Below are positions 46,133-58,738 of a stretch of DNA of 64,000 nt, piece after piece (the stretch's first letter is position 1; each line of letters opens with the position of its first letter). The translations under genes and the position numbers were made by a program. The stretch comes from Gnomoniopsis sp. IMI 355080. Lineage: Eukaryota; Ascomycota; Sordariomycetes; Diaporthales; Gnomoniaceae. Below the pieces are notes generated by a model. It worked only from the letters and a program-made list of their open reading frames with translations, searched no databases and was not told where the DNA came from. The DNA lies in assembly GCA_027946555.1 (NCBI GenBank), contig JAPEVC010000015.1, positions 202,977-266,976 on the forward strand. The letters run 5' to 3'.

Positions 46133-47579
46133 TATGTCCTGTGTGATACGTGTTGTACTGTACGATACATGCTGTATATATTTGTACAGTCCGTACTTTG
46201 CATATCAGTAAGAACACCTGTGTGTCAAACATGGTGTTGGTGCACAGAGAAGAGGTTTCGTTTCCTCCTCGTCTTGGACTCACAGCCAGTGAACCAAATT
46301 TCCAGTGATGGTCATAAATGAGGCTGAGTATCTTTTGAGATTTGGCGTTCCAGGTTGAGTCATCAAGTCCCACAACATGATATAATGACCCATGCGCTTT
46401 ACTTGTTTTCGAAGCTCTCGTCGTGTTCTACACAATAGTGTTGCAGTAGCGCTGACTGTACTGACAGTGAGGCTGAGTGCACGAAGTATAACCCCGCAAT
46501 TCGAGGCAGCCAGCCTCATTGCATCCTTGTCTTTGCATGCAGGTGCTGTTGAATTCGGATGTTTTCAGCGGGACGTTATTGACGGGCGTTGTTAGGAAAT
46601 GTTATTGGCTGTGCCGTCTTCTGTTTTTTATTTCCCACCACCAGTCTCCGATTTCTTGGGACCACTGACGCACTGGACGCAGTCATAGTCCTTCTGAGAA
46701 CCCCGCGGGCATGCATCTATGTCCCACAACGTGCAAACACCCGTTTGGCTGCACGATAAGAGAAAGCAATCGTCTCAAGCAAATGCAGCGATAGGCATCA
46801 GCATTACGCAGTGAGACGCGAATCTGCTCAGATGGTCCAGGAATCCAAGTCCACGAGTTCACCAACAGCATAAGATGCTGGGAGCAGCATGCAACCGTTC
46901 TGGGCCTGGCCCGCGTCAAGCCCACCGGGTGAGTGGTGACTTTTCGATATTGCCTGCGGCACACGCTAAGTCAGGCTGCGATACCAATCACGGTGTGAGG
47001 CCAGAGTGATTCATTGACCGAGGTGATTTGCGGAGAGACCTTTTGCATGTGGTCATGCAAACCTAAACGCATGCTGTGGCCTGCAGCTTGTCTGCTGTAC
47101 TTACTGTACGTCAGTTTATTGGAGTCCTATCCACTGGACTGCGAGCAGGCTGTGTGTGCTGCGCCGCTCATGGATCCGTACGGCGTGAGTCCAGAACACT
47201 CCGAGGCCGCCTGGTTAGATGCCTGCAACGGTGAAGGTACCGGACCGAAGTTGAATGTAAGAGGCGAGACAGCAAGTCCTATCAGACGTCTGAGAGACGA
47301 TTGATCAGTGTGTATATCTACCTCGGCGCTCGCAAGTCCAAAGCAGGTGCGATCCGAACTCTCCCTCGTCCTTCACACCAAGCGTCTCTCTCGCCTATGA
47401 TAATCGCTCGACCAATCATTACCTAGGTAGATTGCTAGAGTACCTCATCGATACCTCAGAATTGTGAGAAAGAGAGAGACCTCATCATTCCCTACAAACG
47501 AGACTCACTTATCCCTACTGGTTTTCGCATTATTTCGTTGATTGTTGTGTCTCATCTGAACACGCTCCTGGAATATAAT
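46133..47579. other. gene-free stretch of 1.4 kb
   Basis: Separates TRAPPC11 and the BCS1-like gene, both on the plus strand. TACCTAGGTA lies at 47420-47429, about 150 bp before the BCS1-like start. The frame at 47014-47304 has no domain. Confidence 0.55.
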
Positions 47580-49760
47580 ATGGCTTCCCTCAGCGGCACA
47601 TCAACACTACAGCCACCCTCCTGCTCTCCTTCTACATCACCATCAGAAGGCGTGGGAGCTGGTGGCGGTGCTCCACCACTTGCTCTCCTGGACTTCTTCT
47701 TTCCCGGATTCAGCATGATCTCTGCCGCCATTCAAAAATACGCCGGCATTGACCTGACCATCTATATCCCCCTGCTTGCTGTCTTATGCGGTCTCATTGC
47801 CTCGTGGCAGTATTTCTCAGACTACTTCTGGAGGCAGCTGGAAACCTATTGGATGTCTACCGTGGATATTCGCATAGATGACGAGATCTACAACATGCTC
47901 ATGGCATGGGTCGCTGATCAAGGCTTCTCAAAACGTGCCCGCCGCTTCGTCGCCAACACGAACCTTAACTCCCGCTCGTGGTTTCTCTGGCGGTGGGACG
48001 ATGACGAGGACGAGGACGACGGAACCGGCGAAGACGGTGAACCGACCATGACATCTTTGATAGGAGGCAACAAAAAGAAGGCACTCGCGTACACCCCAAC
48101 GTTTGGCTCGCACTACTTCTTCTACAAAGGCCGTCTGTGTATTTTTCGTCGTGACCGTGGCCGTGACCAGGCAGCCGGCTTCCTCATGACGAGCGAAAAG
48201 GAGGAGATCTCAATCTCCTGCTTCGGGCGTAGCCCCTGGGTTTTGAAGGAGTTGCTTCACGACGCACGTGTGCAATTCATGAAGCGAGACGAGGCCAAGA
48301 CGCTGATCTATCGTGGAACAGTCAGGACTGGCTCGACGGAGCCGACCTGGCAGAGGATGATGGCACGCGTGAGCCGGCCGTTCTCGACTGTCATCCTGAA
48401 CGAAAAAGTTAAGCAGGACCTCATCGACGATGTTACGGACTACCTCAACCCAGCAACCAGACGGTGGTATGCGAACCGCGGCATTCCTTATCGTCGTGGA
48501 TATCTGCTCTATGGTCCTCCTGGTACGGGTAAAAGCTCTTTATCACTTGCTCTGGCGGGCTTCTTCAAGATGCGTATCTACATCGTCTCTTTGAGCTCGA
48601 TCTCCTCTACCGAGGAGAATCTCGCCTCGCTATTCGCTGAGCTACCTCGGCGATGTGTCGTTCTGTTGGAGGATATTGACACCGCGGGCTTGACGCACAC
48701 GCGCGAAGAGGACAGGTCCCAGGACACCAACGACGCGGATGATCACGCCCCTAAACAGGGCCTACGAGGTTCTGACAAGGGAAATACAAACAACAACAAT
48801 AACAATGCGTTTCGTCTTTCTCTGTCCGGACTGCTCAACATCCTTGACGGCGTGGCTTCGCAAGAAGGCCGCGTCCTGATCATGACAACCAATCACCTCG
48901 AGAAGCTCGATAAGGCACTCATTCGGCCAGGGCGAGTTGACATGACTGTCACGTTCGGGCTCGCAGATACAGGCATGACAGCTGCCATCTTCCGCGCTAT
49001 CTTTGCACCCCTCGAGGCAGATAACCCATCTAAGAGCGGCACGAATAAGGTCGAAGATGCGGCGCTCGAAGCGGAGAAACTCGCCAAGCGACTTGCGGAT
49101 GAGAAAGTTCAGCGCGAAGAGGCCATTCTCAAAGTAGACCAGTTAGCCGTTCAATTCGCCGAGAGAATCCCCTCGCATGAATTCAGCCCTGCGGAACTTC
49201 AGGGTTTCTTGATGAAGAACAAGCGTAACGCAGAGGCTGCAGTTGCTGGTGCTGACGCATGGGTCATTGAGATACGTAAGGAGAAAGCTGCGAACAAATT
49301 GAAGGAGGCGGAAGATAAGCGGAAGAAGGACGAGGAGGCGAAGAAGCAGGCGGAAGAGGAGTCAAAGAAGAAAGAGGATGAGGACAAGAAGACTAAAAAA
49401 GGCGAAAAGAGCAAGTCGAAGATGAAGAAGAGCCGAAAAGGAAAGAACAGCGGAAATGAGAGCGCCAGCGAGTCCGAGTCCGACATTTCCAGCAGCAGTG
49501 GATCTGACTCAGGATCTGAGTCCGAGTCAGAAGCAGAGAGTAAGAAGCGAAAATCGAAGCCTAAATCCAAGAGTACGAAGAAGATTGATGTCACAAATAA
49601 GGTGGACAAGCTTGAGAAGTTGGGCAACGACGGGGCGGGCAAGGCTGAACCGGTATCTGCGTCCGAGGTCAAACAAGACGGCTTTGTAGATGTCGTGAAA
49701 GAGGAGTATACTGAGAGGCCAAAGACGAGAGGTAGTGACTCTGGGTACAGCACCCCGTGA
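47580..49760 (+). CDS. BCS1-like AAA ATPase with charged C-terminal extension
   Basis: Single-exon 726-aa protein; ATG 47580 was chosen over an in-frame one 42 bp upstream because the family start is nearby. A single TM (LTIYIPLLAVLCGLIASWQY) precedes the BCS1-specific domain (SYFWRQLETYWMSTVDIRI-like region and GSHYFFYKGRLCIFRRDRG). The AAA core has Walker A GPPGTGKS (312-319), Walker B VVLLEDID, and RPGRVDM. An Asn-rich insert separates Walker B from SLSGLLNILDGV. The last ~150 residues are a Lys/Glu coiled segment, then Ser/acidic. Yeast Bcs1 inserts the Rieske protein into complex III; fungi carry several longer paralogs with unknown clients, and this is probably one of those. Confidence 0.88.
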   Translation: MASLSGTSTLQPPSCSPSTSPSEGVGAGGGAPPLALLDFFFPGFSMISAAIQKYAGIDLTIYIPLLAVLCGLIASWQYFSDYFWRQLETYWMSTVDIRIDDEIYNMLMAWVADQGFSKRARRFVANTNLNSRSWFLWRWDDDEDEDDGTGEDGEPTMTSLIGGNKKKALAYTPTFGSHYFFYKGRLCIFRRDRGRDQAAGFLMTSEKEEISISCFGRSPWVLKELLHDARVQFMKRDEAKTLIYRGTVRTGSTEPTWQRMMARVSRPFSTVILNEKVKQDLIDDVTDYLNPATRRWYANRGIPYRRGYLLYGPPGTGKSSLSLALAGFFKMRIYIVSLSSISSTEENLASLFAELPRRCVVLLEDIDTAGLTHTREEDRSQDTNDADDHAPKQGLRGSDKGNTNNNNNNAFRLSLSGLLNILDGVASQEGRVLIMTTNHLEKLDKALIRPGRVDMTVTFGLADTGMTAAIFRAIFAPLEADNPSKSGTNKVEDAALEAEKLAKRLADEKVQREEAILKVDQLAVQFAERIPSHEFSPAELQGFLMKNKRNAEAAVAGADAWVIEIRKEKAANKLKEAEDKRKKDEEAKKQAEEESKKKEDEDKKTKKGEKSKSKMKKSRKGKNSGNESASESESDISSSSGSDSGSESESEAESKKRKSKPKSKSTKKIDVTNKVDKLEKLGNDGAGKAEPVSASEVKQDGFVDVVKEEYTERPKTRGSDSGYSTP

Positions 49761-50197
49761 GATCCGGATCGATGGCGTTAAAAGAGGTTCTTAACGGTCA
49801 GCAAGAGTTCGGGCTGTGAGCGTCGATTAGATCGGCTCGAACTTGTAGATATTATAAAATATGCATATTTCTCCCCACTCTCCCCGTAGCAAACCGTTGA
49901 GCCGATACTATACTTGCTCTCTGACACTGCAATATACGGCTCAAGGGACTTGCAGGCGGTGCAAAATTTTTCTGGTCTTGATGTGCATTCTAGCCTTACT
50001 CGAAAAGGTCAAGATCGAAGGGAATATGTACATGTTTGATAAACTGCAAGCTATATACTGGGAATGGCTACGCTCTATGGAACCTGATCACAACCTCTTA
50101 CAAACGGTAAGGCCCGACCTTGTGTGATGGAAGCTGAAGTCGCCATACAACTAGTCTAGAAAATTTGGCCATACTTGGAACGTACAAGCTAGGTCAC
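49761..50197. other. intergenic, convergent 3' ends
   Basis: Between converging stops. Nothing recognised. Confidence 0.6.
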
Positions 50198-51162
50198 TCA
50201 GAAAGTCTCCGACCCCATCTTGAAAGATCCGGTCCAAGTCTTGCCCTCGTCTGAAGTGGTAAGGCTGCCAGTAGTTCCCTCGTTGTAGAGAGTGTTACCG
50301 AAGGCTGAGTCTGCCTCAGCGAGCTCTATCGTCATGTTGGTCCAAGCTGCAAATGAGACATTTCATTAGCCCCAGCTGCCAAAAGTCGGTGGGTTTCCAG
50401 CGACTCCATTCAAGTGAAAAGGTAGGGAAACGATATGGAAAACTTACTGTATGACTCCACTGAACCGCAGGCGCCTCCGGATCCAGTGAAGCACTCAGTA
50501 GAGCCGTACGCGTAGAAAGGCAAGGCATTCATGGTGTCTGTCTGCTGGGAGATCAATTCACCATTCTGCCACACCTTCTGCGTGGCCACGCCCTCTGCGG
50601 TCGTGGTGATGGAGAAGGACAGCTTGGCATCGGCAGTGACCACGACATACGGCTGGCCCACCTGGGAAGCACTGCTGGCTGAGCATGGAGGTCAGTTTTC
50701 ATTCTTTGCAGATAGGCTTTATGAGATATACGTACCGGGCATATAGGTGCTTGCGGCAACGCACCACTGGTCAATAGTGCCATCGCAGCCCCTGAAGAAA
50801 TGTATCAGTCAGCTGACTGGATCGGTGGCCAGTATGAATTTATTTGTGGTAACTCACTGTGACTTTTGCTCGGGTGACCAGTTCAGCAGCGGCTGGACCA
50901 AGGTGGTGGACTGGTCCGAAATAGAGCTGGAGATGCCCACCCACGGTGACACGAAGATGGGATCGGACGTGGTTCCCGCGGTATAGCCGCTTGGAACAGC
51001 AGGAACATCGTTGAGGTCGTACGTGATACTGGCAATGTAGTTGCTGGTGCTGCTCGTGGGTCCAATGTAGAAAGTGTTGCCGAAGGTCCATGTGTCGGAG
51101 GCGGCTGAGGCGCCAGCGACACACGAAGCCGCAAGGGCGAGAATCTGGAGTGAGGAAGGCAT
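50198..51162 (-). CDS. small secreted protein, 246 aa, 4 exons
   Basis: Minus-strand exons 51162-50858, 50791-50736, 50678-50448 and 50346-50198 are phase-consistent with introns of 57-101 bp. The signal peptide is QILALAASCVAGASA. The mature protein is beta-rich with many Ser, Thr and Trp (DTWTFGNTFYIGP, VSPWVGISSSISDQ) and has four cysteines in two pairs (GCDGTIDQWC and ECFTGSGGAC), so probably two disulfides. The shape recalls secreted lectin- or eqolisin-like beta sandwiches, but I see no catalytic pair that would justify calling a protease. Extracellular; could be an effector or wall-acting protein. Confidence 0.8.
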
Positions 51163-54100
51163 GATTGTTGCTCTATTTGTTTGAGAGAGGTTCAAGATGG
51201 TAAAGACTGTAATATGTGTAGCGAATGGAAGCAAGTGAATGAAAGGACAACTGCCAGGCTGTGAAAAGAATGAATGTTCAGGACAACTGATGGATGGTTA
51301 TTTTCACGAATAAACCAAACCACCCGTGGATGGCAGCCATCGAGGTCATACATATGCATTTTGGCATCCTCAACGTCGATTCAGTCACACCACGCTAAGC
51401 GCACTCTATAAAGTATGGCCTGCCCATTTCTTCTCCTGATGACTACATTCCGTAGAATCAAATTACTTGTGTTTCGATGCTGAAACAAAGGCGATGTGTG
51501 AATGTGGGGCCAAGTGGATTGAAATGGAGCGTGCATTGGGCCGTTGATGTCGCTAATCTGATTCCATCGCTCGCGCGGCCCGAAATATCCTTGTCGCTGG
51601 ACTGCCCCCTTTCAGATTCTCGGCTACTGGCTTAGTGACTTGAAGAGGGCGCCATCGTGATACCTGGAAAAATTCCCTTGGATGCGTTTACAGCATTCAA
51701 GATGTGGGGGCTTTTCGAAGTCAAGACTGGCTAGGTACCTAATTACACGAGACCGCTTCTAACGGTATGTCAACAACCTTGGAAGGCGTTCAAAAGTATA
51801 CAAGCTAGGAGTCAAGCAGATGAACGAAGTCGTAGACAACAGGCCCGGCCCTAGCTCGTCTATGTTGGAATCATTTCTATGAGAAGACTTGAGATCTATT
51901 TCTCCAGGTGAGACGGTATTGGTCAACTTGATTTGCCAATGCTGTCCATAGGCAGAGTGGCTACTCGTAGACCCACGGGACAATATATCCTTTATCACTC
52001 TGCTCTATTACTCAACTACCCCAAGAACGCGCTTGTCACGACTCTGGACTATAATTGATGACAATCTCAGGTAGGCGCTGCAGCCCTTGACGTCTTTATT
52101 CATGGATGAGAGAGGGTTCTCATATAGTCTTTCATGGGCTTTTGAAAAGTTTATACTTATAAGCGGTCTGCTTACTCATGAATATGCCATAACCATTGGT
52201 ACAGTCTTATGGCATAATCTTTTGAAGCTATACAAGCAGTTGATACAGGCCTTGAAGGCTTTGTAAAAGCTCAATTTTAACACAACCCTTTTTACATTAG
52301 AGGGAGATTCGAAGCACCGCCTCCCAAGCCAACCGAGCCGAGCCGCGATCTACCTCTCGAAAACGAGTATAGTGAACAGCAATTTGACACATGCTAGACC
52401 AATTACAAAGGGAAATATTGTCCGAGTTGCCCTATGAAAGTGAAAAGTCCTTTTGTGCAGATTCGATGAGATACGGTTACACTCGAGCGAAGTATGGCCA
52501 AGAACTGTAGCTTAGACTCCTCTACTTGCTCCTTGTGTTACCTAACACCTATCAGTATCACAATTCTTGTCGGTGTCGATCAGCAAATATGCTCAACATG
52601 GAATCGTTCACTACACAGGCGCTGCCCTTTCAACCGTGTCAGCGCCTAGCCTGTTGACCTTTCAGACGAGCGATCACTCTTCTGAGCTTCAAGATTGGCT
52701 CAATAATAAGCGCGGATAGTGAAAAGACGTGTCTCCAAAGCTCTCTCCTAGGTAGTCTTCCAAACATTAATTTTAGCCTACTCAATGAGGCCTTCTAGCG
52801 CCAGCCCTAATATTGACAGCCCCGGTTCGAGTGCCCTGTAATACAGTGCGACCTAGTAGCGCATGATCTTGGCATTTGACTCAGGCGACTTTACTAGCAC
52901 CAAATATGGACTGTTCGTGAATTTTACCCGTTGGGAACTTGATCATTCTCGTGGAACAGTTGGAATATGATGGGAGGAATTGTCTCGAATTGCAACAAAA
53001 TACTGCTACCACTCGGCAAACCTCATCTCAGATGGGCTTAGGGGTATCTTAGGTAGATAGCCCATGGCGAGTTCGCACAATAGTGAGACCGCCCCATTCT
53101 TGTTAGTGGGAGCAGATCACATCACATCATCCTTGCAATCGGCCTTTACTACCGACTTTTGGGCAACTTCAGGAGGTCCAAAAATGTTAATAATTGCGAA
53201 ATTTGGGCACTATATCGGCATTATATGAATGACGGTCTGGCTATCTAGCGAGATGAGGCTTTTCAGCTACACGACTCTCTTCGTGACATCAACGAGGTGC
53301 TCAAGGTTCAGATTCCGTTGGGCCTTGCCAGTGCAAAGGACTGCCTGATGCCCCCTTCGAACGAACAATGTCATGCCGCTTTCCACCTTCCAAGAGATAC
53401 CTACCTAGTAGGTATGAAAACCACCACTACCATCATCCCTAGGCGGTATGCAATTCTCCCCTCGGCACGACGACCCTGAGGCATGGCAAGCCTTGGAAAA
53501 GTTTGGTGTACTCAGTACGGTGCTATTTGTGTCGATCGCGACGTCCAATCTCTGTGTGCAACAATTCCGAGCATGGTATTTTAACGGCCTGTGTATCATT
53601 ACACGGACTTGCGACTACCATTTACATCCCGCGAAAGTCTTACAAAAACTGATGACGCGGAGAGGGAGTTCCACGAAATTCGTGATGTTTGGATAATAGT
53701 CGATCATGAGACCTCGGATCGGAAGACATTGAATACTTTCGCAATAGAGGACATTGGCATCACCCCAGCTACTTTTGATGTGTGATATAACCAGCAGCAT
53801 GATGAACTTTGACTGTTACGTATGCCATTTGATATAAAGAGCAGACGGGACAATCTTCAGCATTAAGCATATCAACAGCCACTCACATAGGAATGATTCG
53901 GCCACCCTGAGCGAGCTGCACTAGTATGATCTACTTGTTGAGGCGGCTGGGAAAGTAACTTCGAAACAGTCGGCGCGAAGCTTCAAGGTACCACCCGCGA
54001 CGATAGCATATATGCTCATCTCAAAGTGTTACCAACTTCAGGTCATGAGTGTCAAAGATGTGGGACACGTGGCGCTGTCGAAAGACATAGGGAACCGGTG

Positions 54101-57100
54101 TATATTGTTGATAGAAAAGGGGACCATATGGACTTGATTATTGTGCAGACTTTGGCTTGTTCATGCGGCCCTACCTAGGTACATGTAGCTCCAGGTATTC
54201 TTTGGGTTCATAGACCGTCGAGAGCTTCAGAGAGCCGGGTCCTGGACAATGTCGGCGTCTCCCTCTGCGATGAAGCGACCTCTGCCTTAGGTAGGTACTT
54301 CGTTGCGTTGCACCCGAAAGGTCCTTTACTTAGTTATGTTTAGCAATCACATGATCCCGGTTCTAGAAGCCTTAGGATTTTTTTTGTATTGCGGAAATGA
54401 TCAAACGGTGTCCTCTTCGTTCCACAGCCGATACGAGGGAGACATGTTATACTCCCAATACAAATTACGCTGTCAATCGTACTGCCGGCGCAGAAGAATG
54501 GTGGTGAGGTGAAAACGGTGACAAGGTCAGTATCACACCACTGTTGAGATCTGGCTGAGTGCCGCGAATGCATCACGAATGAGTTTGGCCTCAGGTCGAT
54601 AAGGATTGCTCGTTGCTCTCTGTCAACATCTTCGAGATTGGCCGATATAGTATTGAACGCGAACACCGGAACGCTGAAGCCCAAATGTATCAACTCTCCA
54701 GCTAGACGAATTGCGGTCTCGACGGTGCTCAGAGCTGTTGCGCAGGTCGTCTACCTTCAGCAAAATCGTGTAATCGAAGGACCTCTCGTGACATCTTTCT
54801 CACTGCTTCAAACGAATGATCGCAGGTACTATAGACTACGCTTGGAGTGCCGGTGGATTCTCAAACATAGTGGCCTATATAAACATGGAATTAGACACCG
54901 AAGTTTCATGAGCTTCCATTCTCTCGGTCACTCACGATTGGCAGCCACCTGCAGTCTCCTGAACATGGGCGAATCCCTGAAAATAAGCTCTATGCTAACA
55001 TTGATGAACGACGGGTCAGCAAAGGAAGAGTCATGTTGCGAGTATTGTATAACAAGACAAGCCACCCACCCCAACGTCGCTGTAGGTGGGAAGAATTGGT
55101 TGACTCTCAGCAGACACGCGCTATGGAAGTTAACCGATACTGTGATGAACTCTGGCCAACGGATTTGTAGAGGTTGCGAATTGGTTTTCTAAAGAGACGA
55201 AGATGGCAGCCTTTTACAACTCATACAAATTTTGAGGATCTATATTTGGCAGTCGATTACGAGGGTTGACGCTAGAGCAGGTCAACGCTTACAAAGTACT
55301 CAGTGTCCTCCATACCCGCAGCGTTGCCTTCTGGTATATCAGTTGTTCAAGGCAGCATCAGGCCCACTCTGACTCTCGGTCTTGAGAACGTTGTCGTCCT
55401 CCACCGATAGGTCGAGATCCTGAAGTCCTGACTCAGTGAAACTGTGCCGGCTTGCGCTGACCAGTGCTCACTGCTTCTTGTCACTGCAACAGGCTTTGGA
55501 TTTCGGAGCCATTGGTTCCTGCATCAACTCGTTCATGCTTCTATGTACTTAGGTATCTTACTTGCACCTGTGTGAAACAAGTCAAAAGAGCCCCTCAAGT
55601 AAGCATCAAAAGCACGGGACACGTTTCTTGCCGTGTGCATCCACAGTCTCTACCTACTCAAAACGCCAACATATATGTAGTCAATTGCCTCTTATTAACA
55701 AACGCGTCTCGCCGAACCGCCCCCAAACCCTTCTGTCCAGTCCTGGGCCATAATCTTCCATACCACACTGGCTCCCACGCTTGTTTGCAGCTGCACATAT
55801 GACGTGACATCGGCAAGGAGAAATTGACGGTGACTATCAGGACATGAGGAATACTAGAACTGAAACAAGTTGGTGGGAAGGGGGACTGGCTGGCGGCTCA
55901 TAATTTTCCGGTCATGATCAAAGTGGCAGACATCAAAAGTACTCGGGAACAACCAGACGATTGACCCAATAGAATGGATGGTGAAGGTTTGAAGTAATCG
56001 GGTCCGGGCAACTTGAGGAGTATCAATGCAAATCGGTCGAACACAGATCGAGCTGGACATTGGACGAAGGCTACCATGGCCTCGGGGTGGAGTGACGTTG
56101 ACAGGGCCACTTGGTGGGAACTGTGATGGGCCCCCTCCTCAGGCCTCATCTGAGAGTGTGAAAGTTGCGCAGAAGAAAGACTTGACCCTGCAGGACACTG
56201 ACTGGCCTGCAAAACTGGTAACATGCAAGCGACTTCTTCTTTGTACTAACTGGATTTTGAGCAACTTCACCTTACGGGCACTCGTTATTAATGAGGGTAA
56301 AATACAGTATGTTCACACACGAATGTTGCATGGCGTACTGTGTGCACCTTCACCTCCAAGATGCACCGCCACCTCCCCCTCACCACCAAAACCATCACCG
56401 ACTCCGTGCGAAGATACCGCAGCGCCACATATAAACACTGTAACTCCTTTGGTACCTACATAGTACATGATGGCAGAGTATCTACCCAAAGACAGTCAGT
56501 CGACGCTTAAACGAGAACAAAACCGAATTAAAGAAGAAAAGAATCACAAGCACAATGTAAAAAACATTGACGGCGCCGTTGAGTGGATTGCAGCCCATCT
56601 TTGCCACTGTCACGATCAAGAAGCATTGCGTCGAGATGGTACCGAGGGCATCAGACGAAGTTTTGCACAGTGCACAGTTTATTTTGGCAATGGTAATGCA
56701 CAATGCCACTCGCGCCACTTGGAAAAAGGGACTATGGTTGTCTTGGGCGGACAGACGGACCGTTGCGTGTCTCTTGAAGATCTTTTCCTAAAGTGATAGC
56801 ATGATGCGCAGCATGGATTTGACTGTCGTGTTGCCCAGTTTATAGTTCTTAGTTTATCCTTCGTTCATCGCTGCAATCATAAGCTATGGTACTGTACATC
56901 GCAGTATACAACTAGTGTGCGCTGTAGTAGCAATAACAATTGAAATCACCCTCATCCGGGCCATTTTAGACCGAATAACACAGTAGCACAGTGCCCCACA
57001 AGTCGCGTTTTCCTTTTCCCGTCGCGATCTTCTGGGCGTCTCAGCAACAGGCCAAGCATCGAGCATAAGCTACCGGTGATCGACCAGTTCAGGCCCGTCG

Positions 57101-58738
57101 CGCCCAGTCAGGCCAGTCAGAAACGCGCATCCCGGCGGCACATCAAGGGAGACCCCCCTTTCAGTCCCTCGGATCTTTCTGTGGCCCAGTCTGCCCAGTC
57201 CCGCCAGTCTGACACGCTTGCAAGCGACGTAGCGACTCTCATTGCTAGTGTCAGTGCCCATCGCTCGCACACCCCTGGGGGGCCCCCACTGTCCGCACAC
57301 GAGAACCCTGTCGCCGAACCTTGGAAGAACGCTTGCACCCGGCCACCAGGCCCCAAACCATGACCAGGGGTCCACTAACACACAGTACTGTGCATGCCTA
57401 GGTAAGTTTACGCAGTAGCAGTCGGTCGGTCTTGTTCAAGTCGAGCGCGGCCACGTTTGATGATAACGCAAAAGCGTTGGGCATACTCGCAGTCGCAGAA
57501 AGTACGTAGTATTGTACAACGACTGCTGCGATTGAGGCTGGAAACCTTGAAAGTCAAGGCCCTCGTATCTATGTTGGCAGGGTCTTGGTAGGGAAGGCAC
57601 ACGTTGCCGGGTCACATTCGGGCGAGAAGGAACAGGAGACAAACGGCAAAACGGCGAGGCGCATAATGTCCTCGTTGGGCTGCTTGCTGCTGATTGACTG
57701 ATTGAACTGAATGACTGCAATGACTGAATGATATGGTTGTCCTGGCTTTTGAGTCGTGTTCGTGTCGAAGAATACTTACTTTCGCCTGCAAGCAAACAAA
57801 CCCATCGGACTTGACACCGACCTAACTTGTCGATGAACTTGACTTCCAGCGCTGGCAAATGGCAAAGGGTGCAGCCAGCACGAGAGACCATCACCACTGA
57901 CAGACAGCCAGGGACGAGTCAACAAGAATATACCAGCCTCCACGCGACCATTCTTTCACCGGCCCAGAAACCCTACTTGTACAGGACTTCCGTACGGCAT
58001 CGTCATCATCATCGTCACCGGTTTGTTTGCGCACGTACCCAGCAGTCCCCGTCGCTATCAGATACGACTCCGGGCAGGAGAATAATAATCGGACAAAAAG
58101 AGACAAGGCCACCCACCTCGCTCTCCAGAGCCAAGAATCAACATCGTCCTCATCCTGGCTTGCCTGGGTCCGTATCTTGCTCGTCCACCCTCCCATCGCC
58201 AGACCGTTTCCCGACAAGCCTGGTCCATCGGTCGCGAGTCTTTTTCCATCTTTTTGCTCTTTTTTTCTTTTGCCGCCGTCACATTCGAGGGCCTACTAGC
58301 TTTCTTGTAACAAGGTTTGCAGCCTCCCCAATCCAGCCTTGCATCGCCCCAACAGCACGACCCTTGGAAGATTGAAACGTGATACCGCGGCAGCACGCTG
58401 CTGCAACGGCATTCGACCAGCAATTTCAGAAAAAAGATCGCGGGCTCATTTCCCGCCCAGCCGTCCAGCACAATCCACCCACGTCATTGGCCAGGCCCGT
58501 TCGAAACTCAGCTGTGTGATCAGACTCGGAGCGGCTTGAGCCCATCTGCTTGTCCCCCGTTCCCCGTAACCGTCTGCACAGGCACTGGCTACTGGCACGG
58601 CACTGACTGGCACTGGCATTGTGGCACTGGGCAGCTTACCATAGTTCCGTTTTGCCTTTACCTTGTTTCTCTTTACAGACGCCCCCCTCATTTTCAGCCG
58701 CCCGCCCACGCTGTACCGGCCGTTGCGTTCATTGTATC
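51163..58738. other. gene-poor 7.6-kb stretch
   Basis: No frame in this stretch carries a domain I recognise, and none joins by splice sites into a convincing protein. It includes an AT-rich patch with an inverted repeat (52183-52216), TACCTAGGTA at 54172-54181 and the related TAGGTACCTA at 51732-51741. The final ~900 bp before 58739 is pyrimidine-rich and is probably the long 5' leader of the kinase gene; TTTACAG at 58672-58678 could be a leader-intron acceptor. Confidence 0.55.
52183..52216. repeat. perfect 10-bp inverted repeat in AT-rich patch
   Basis: TATGCCATAA at 52183-52192 and its exact reverse complement at 52207-52216, with a 14-nt loop. The flanks at about 52120-52310 are visibly more AT-rich than neighbouring DNA. 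May be a transposon remnant or a structured transcript. Confidence 0.8.

Noticed and set aside
49199..49753. 184-aa frame antisense to the BCS1-like C-terminus
   Set aside because: Phe/Ser/Leu-rich mirror of Lys/Glu/Ser codons; no domain, no independent signals.
52295..52340. Possible tRNA T-arm (GATTCGAAGC)
   Set aside because: Flanking bases do not form the T stem and no acceptor or anticodon arms could be found.
52800..52850. Possible tRNA T-arm (GGTTCGAGT)
   Set aside because: The required stem pairing fails on both sides.
54638..55192. 184-aa frame in the gene-poor region
   Set aside because: No recognisable motif, no splice partners and neutral-looking composition.
57827..58375. 182-aa frame before STE20
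   Set aside because: Low-complexity, His/Ser/Pro-rich, no domain; best explained as part of the kinase 5' leader.
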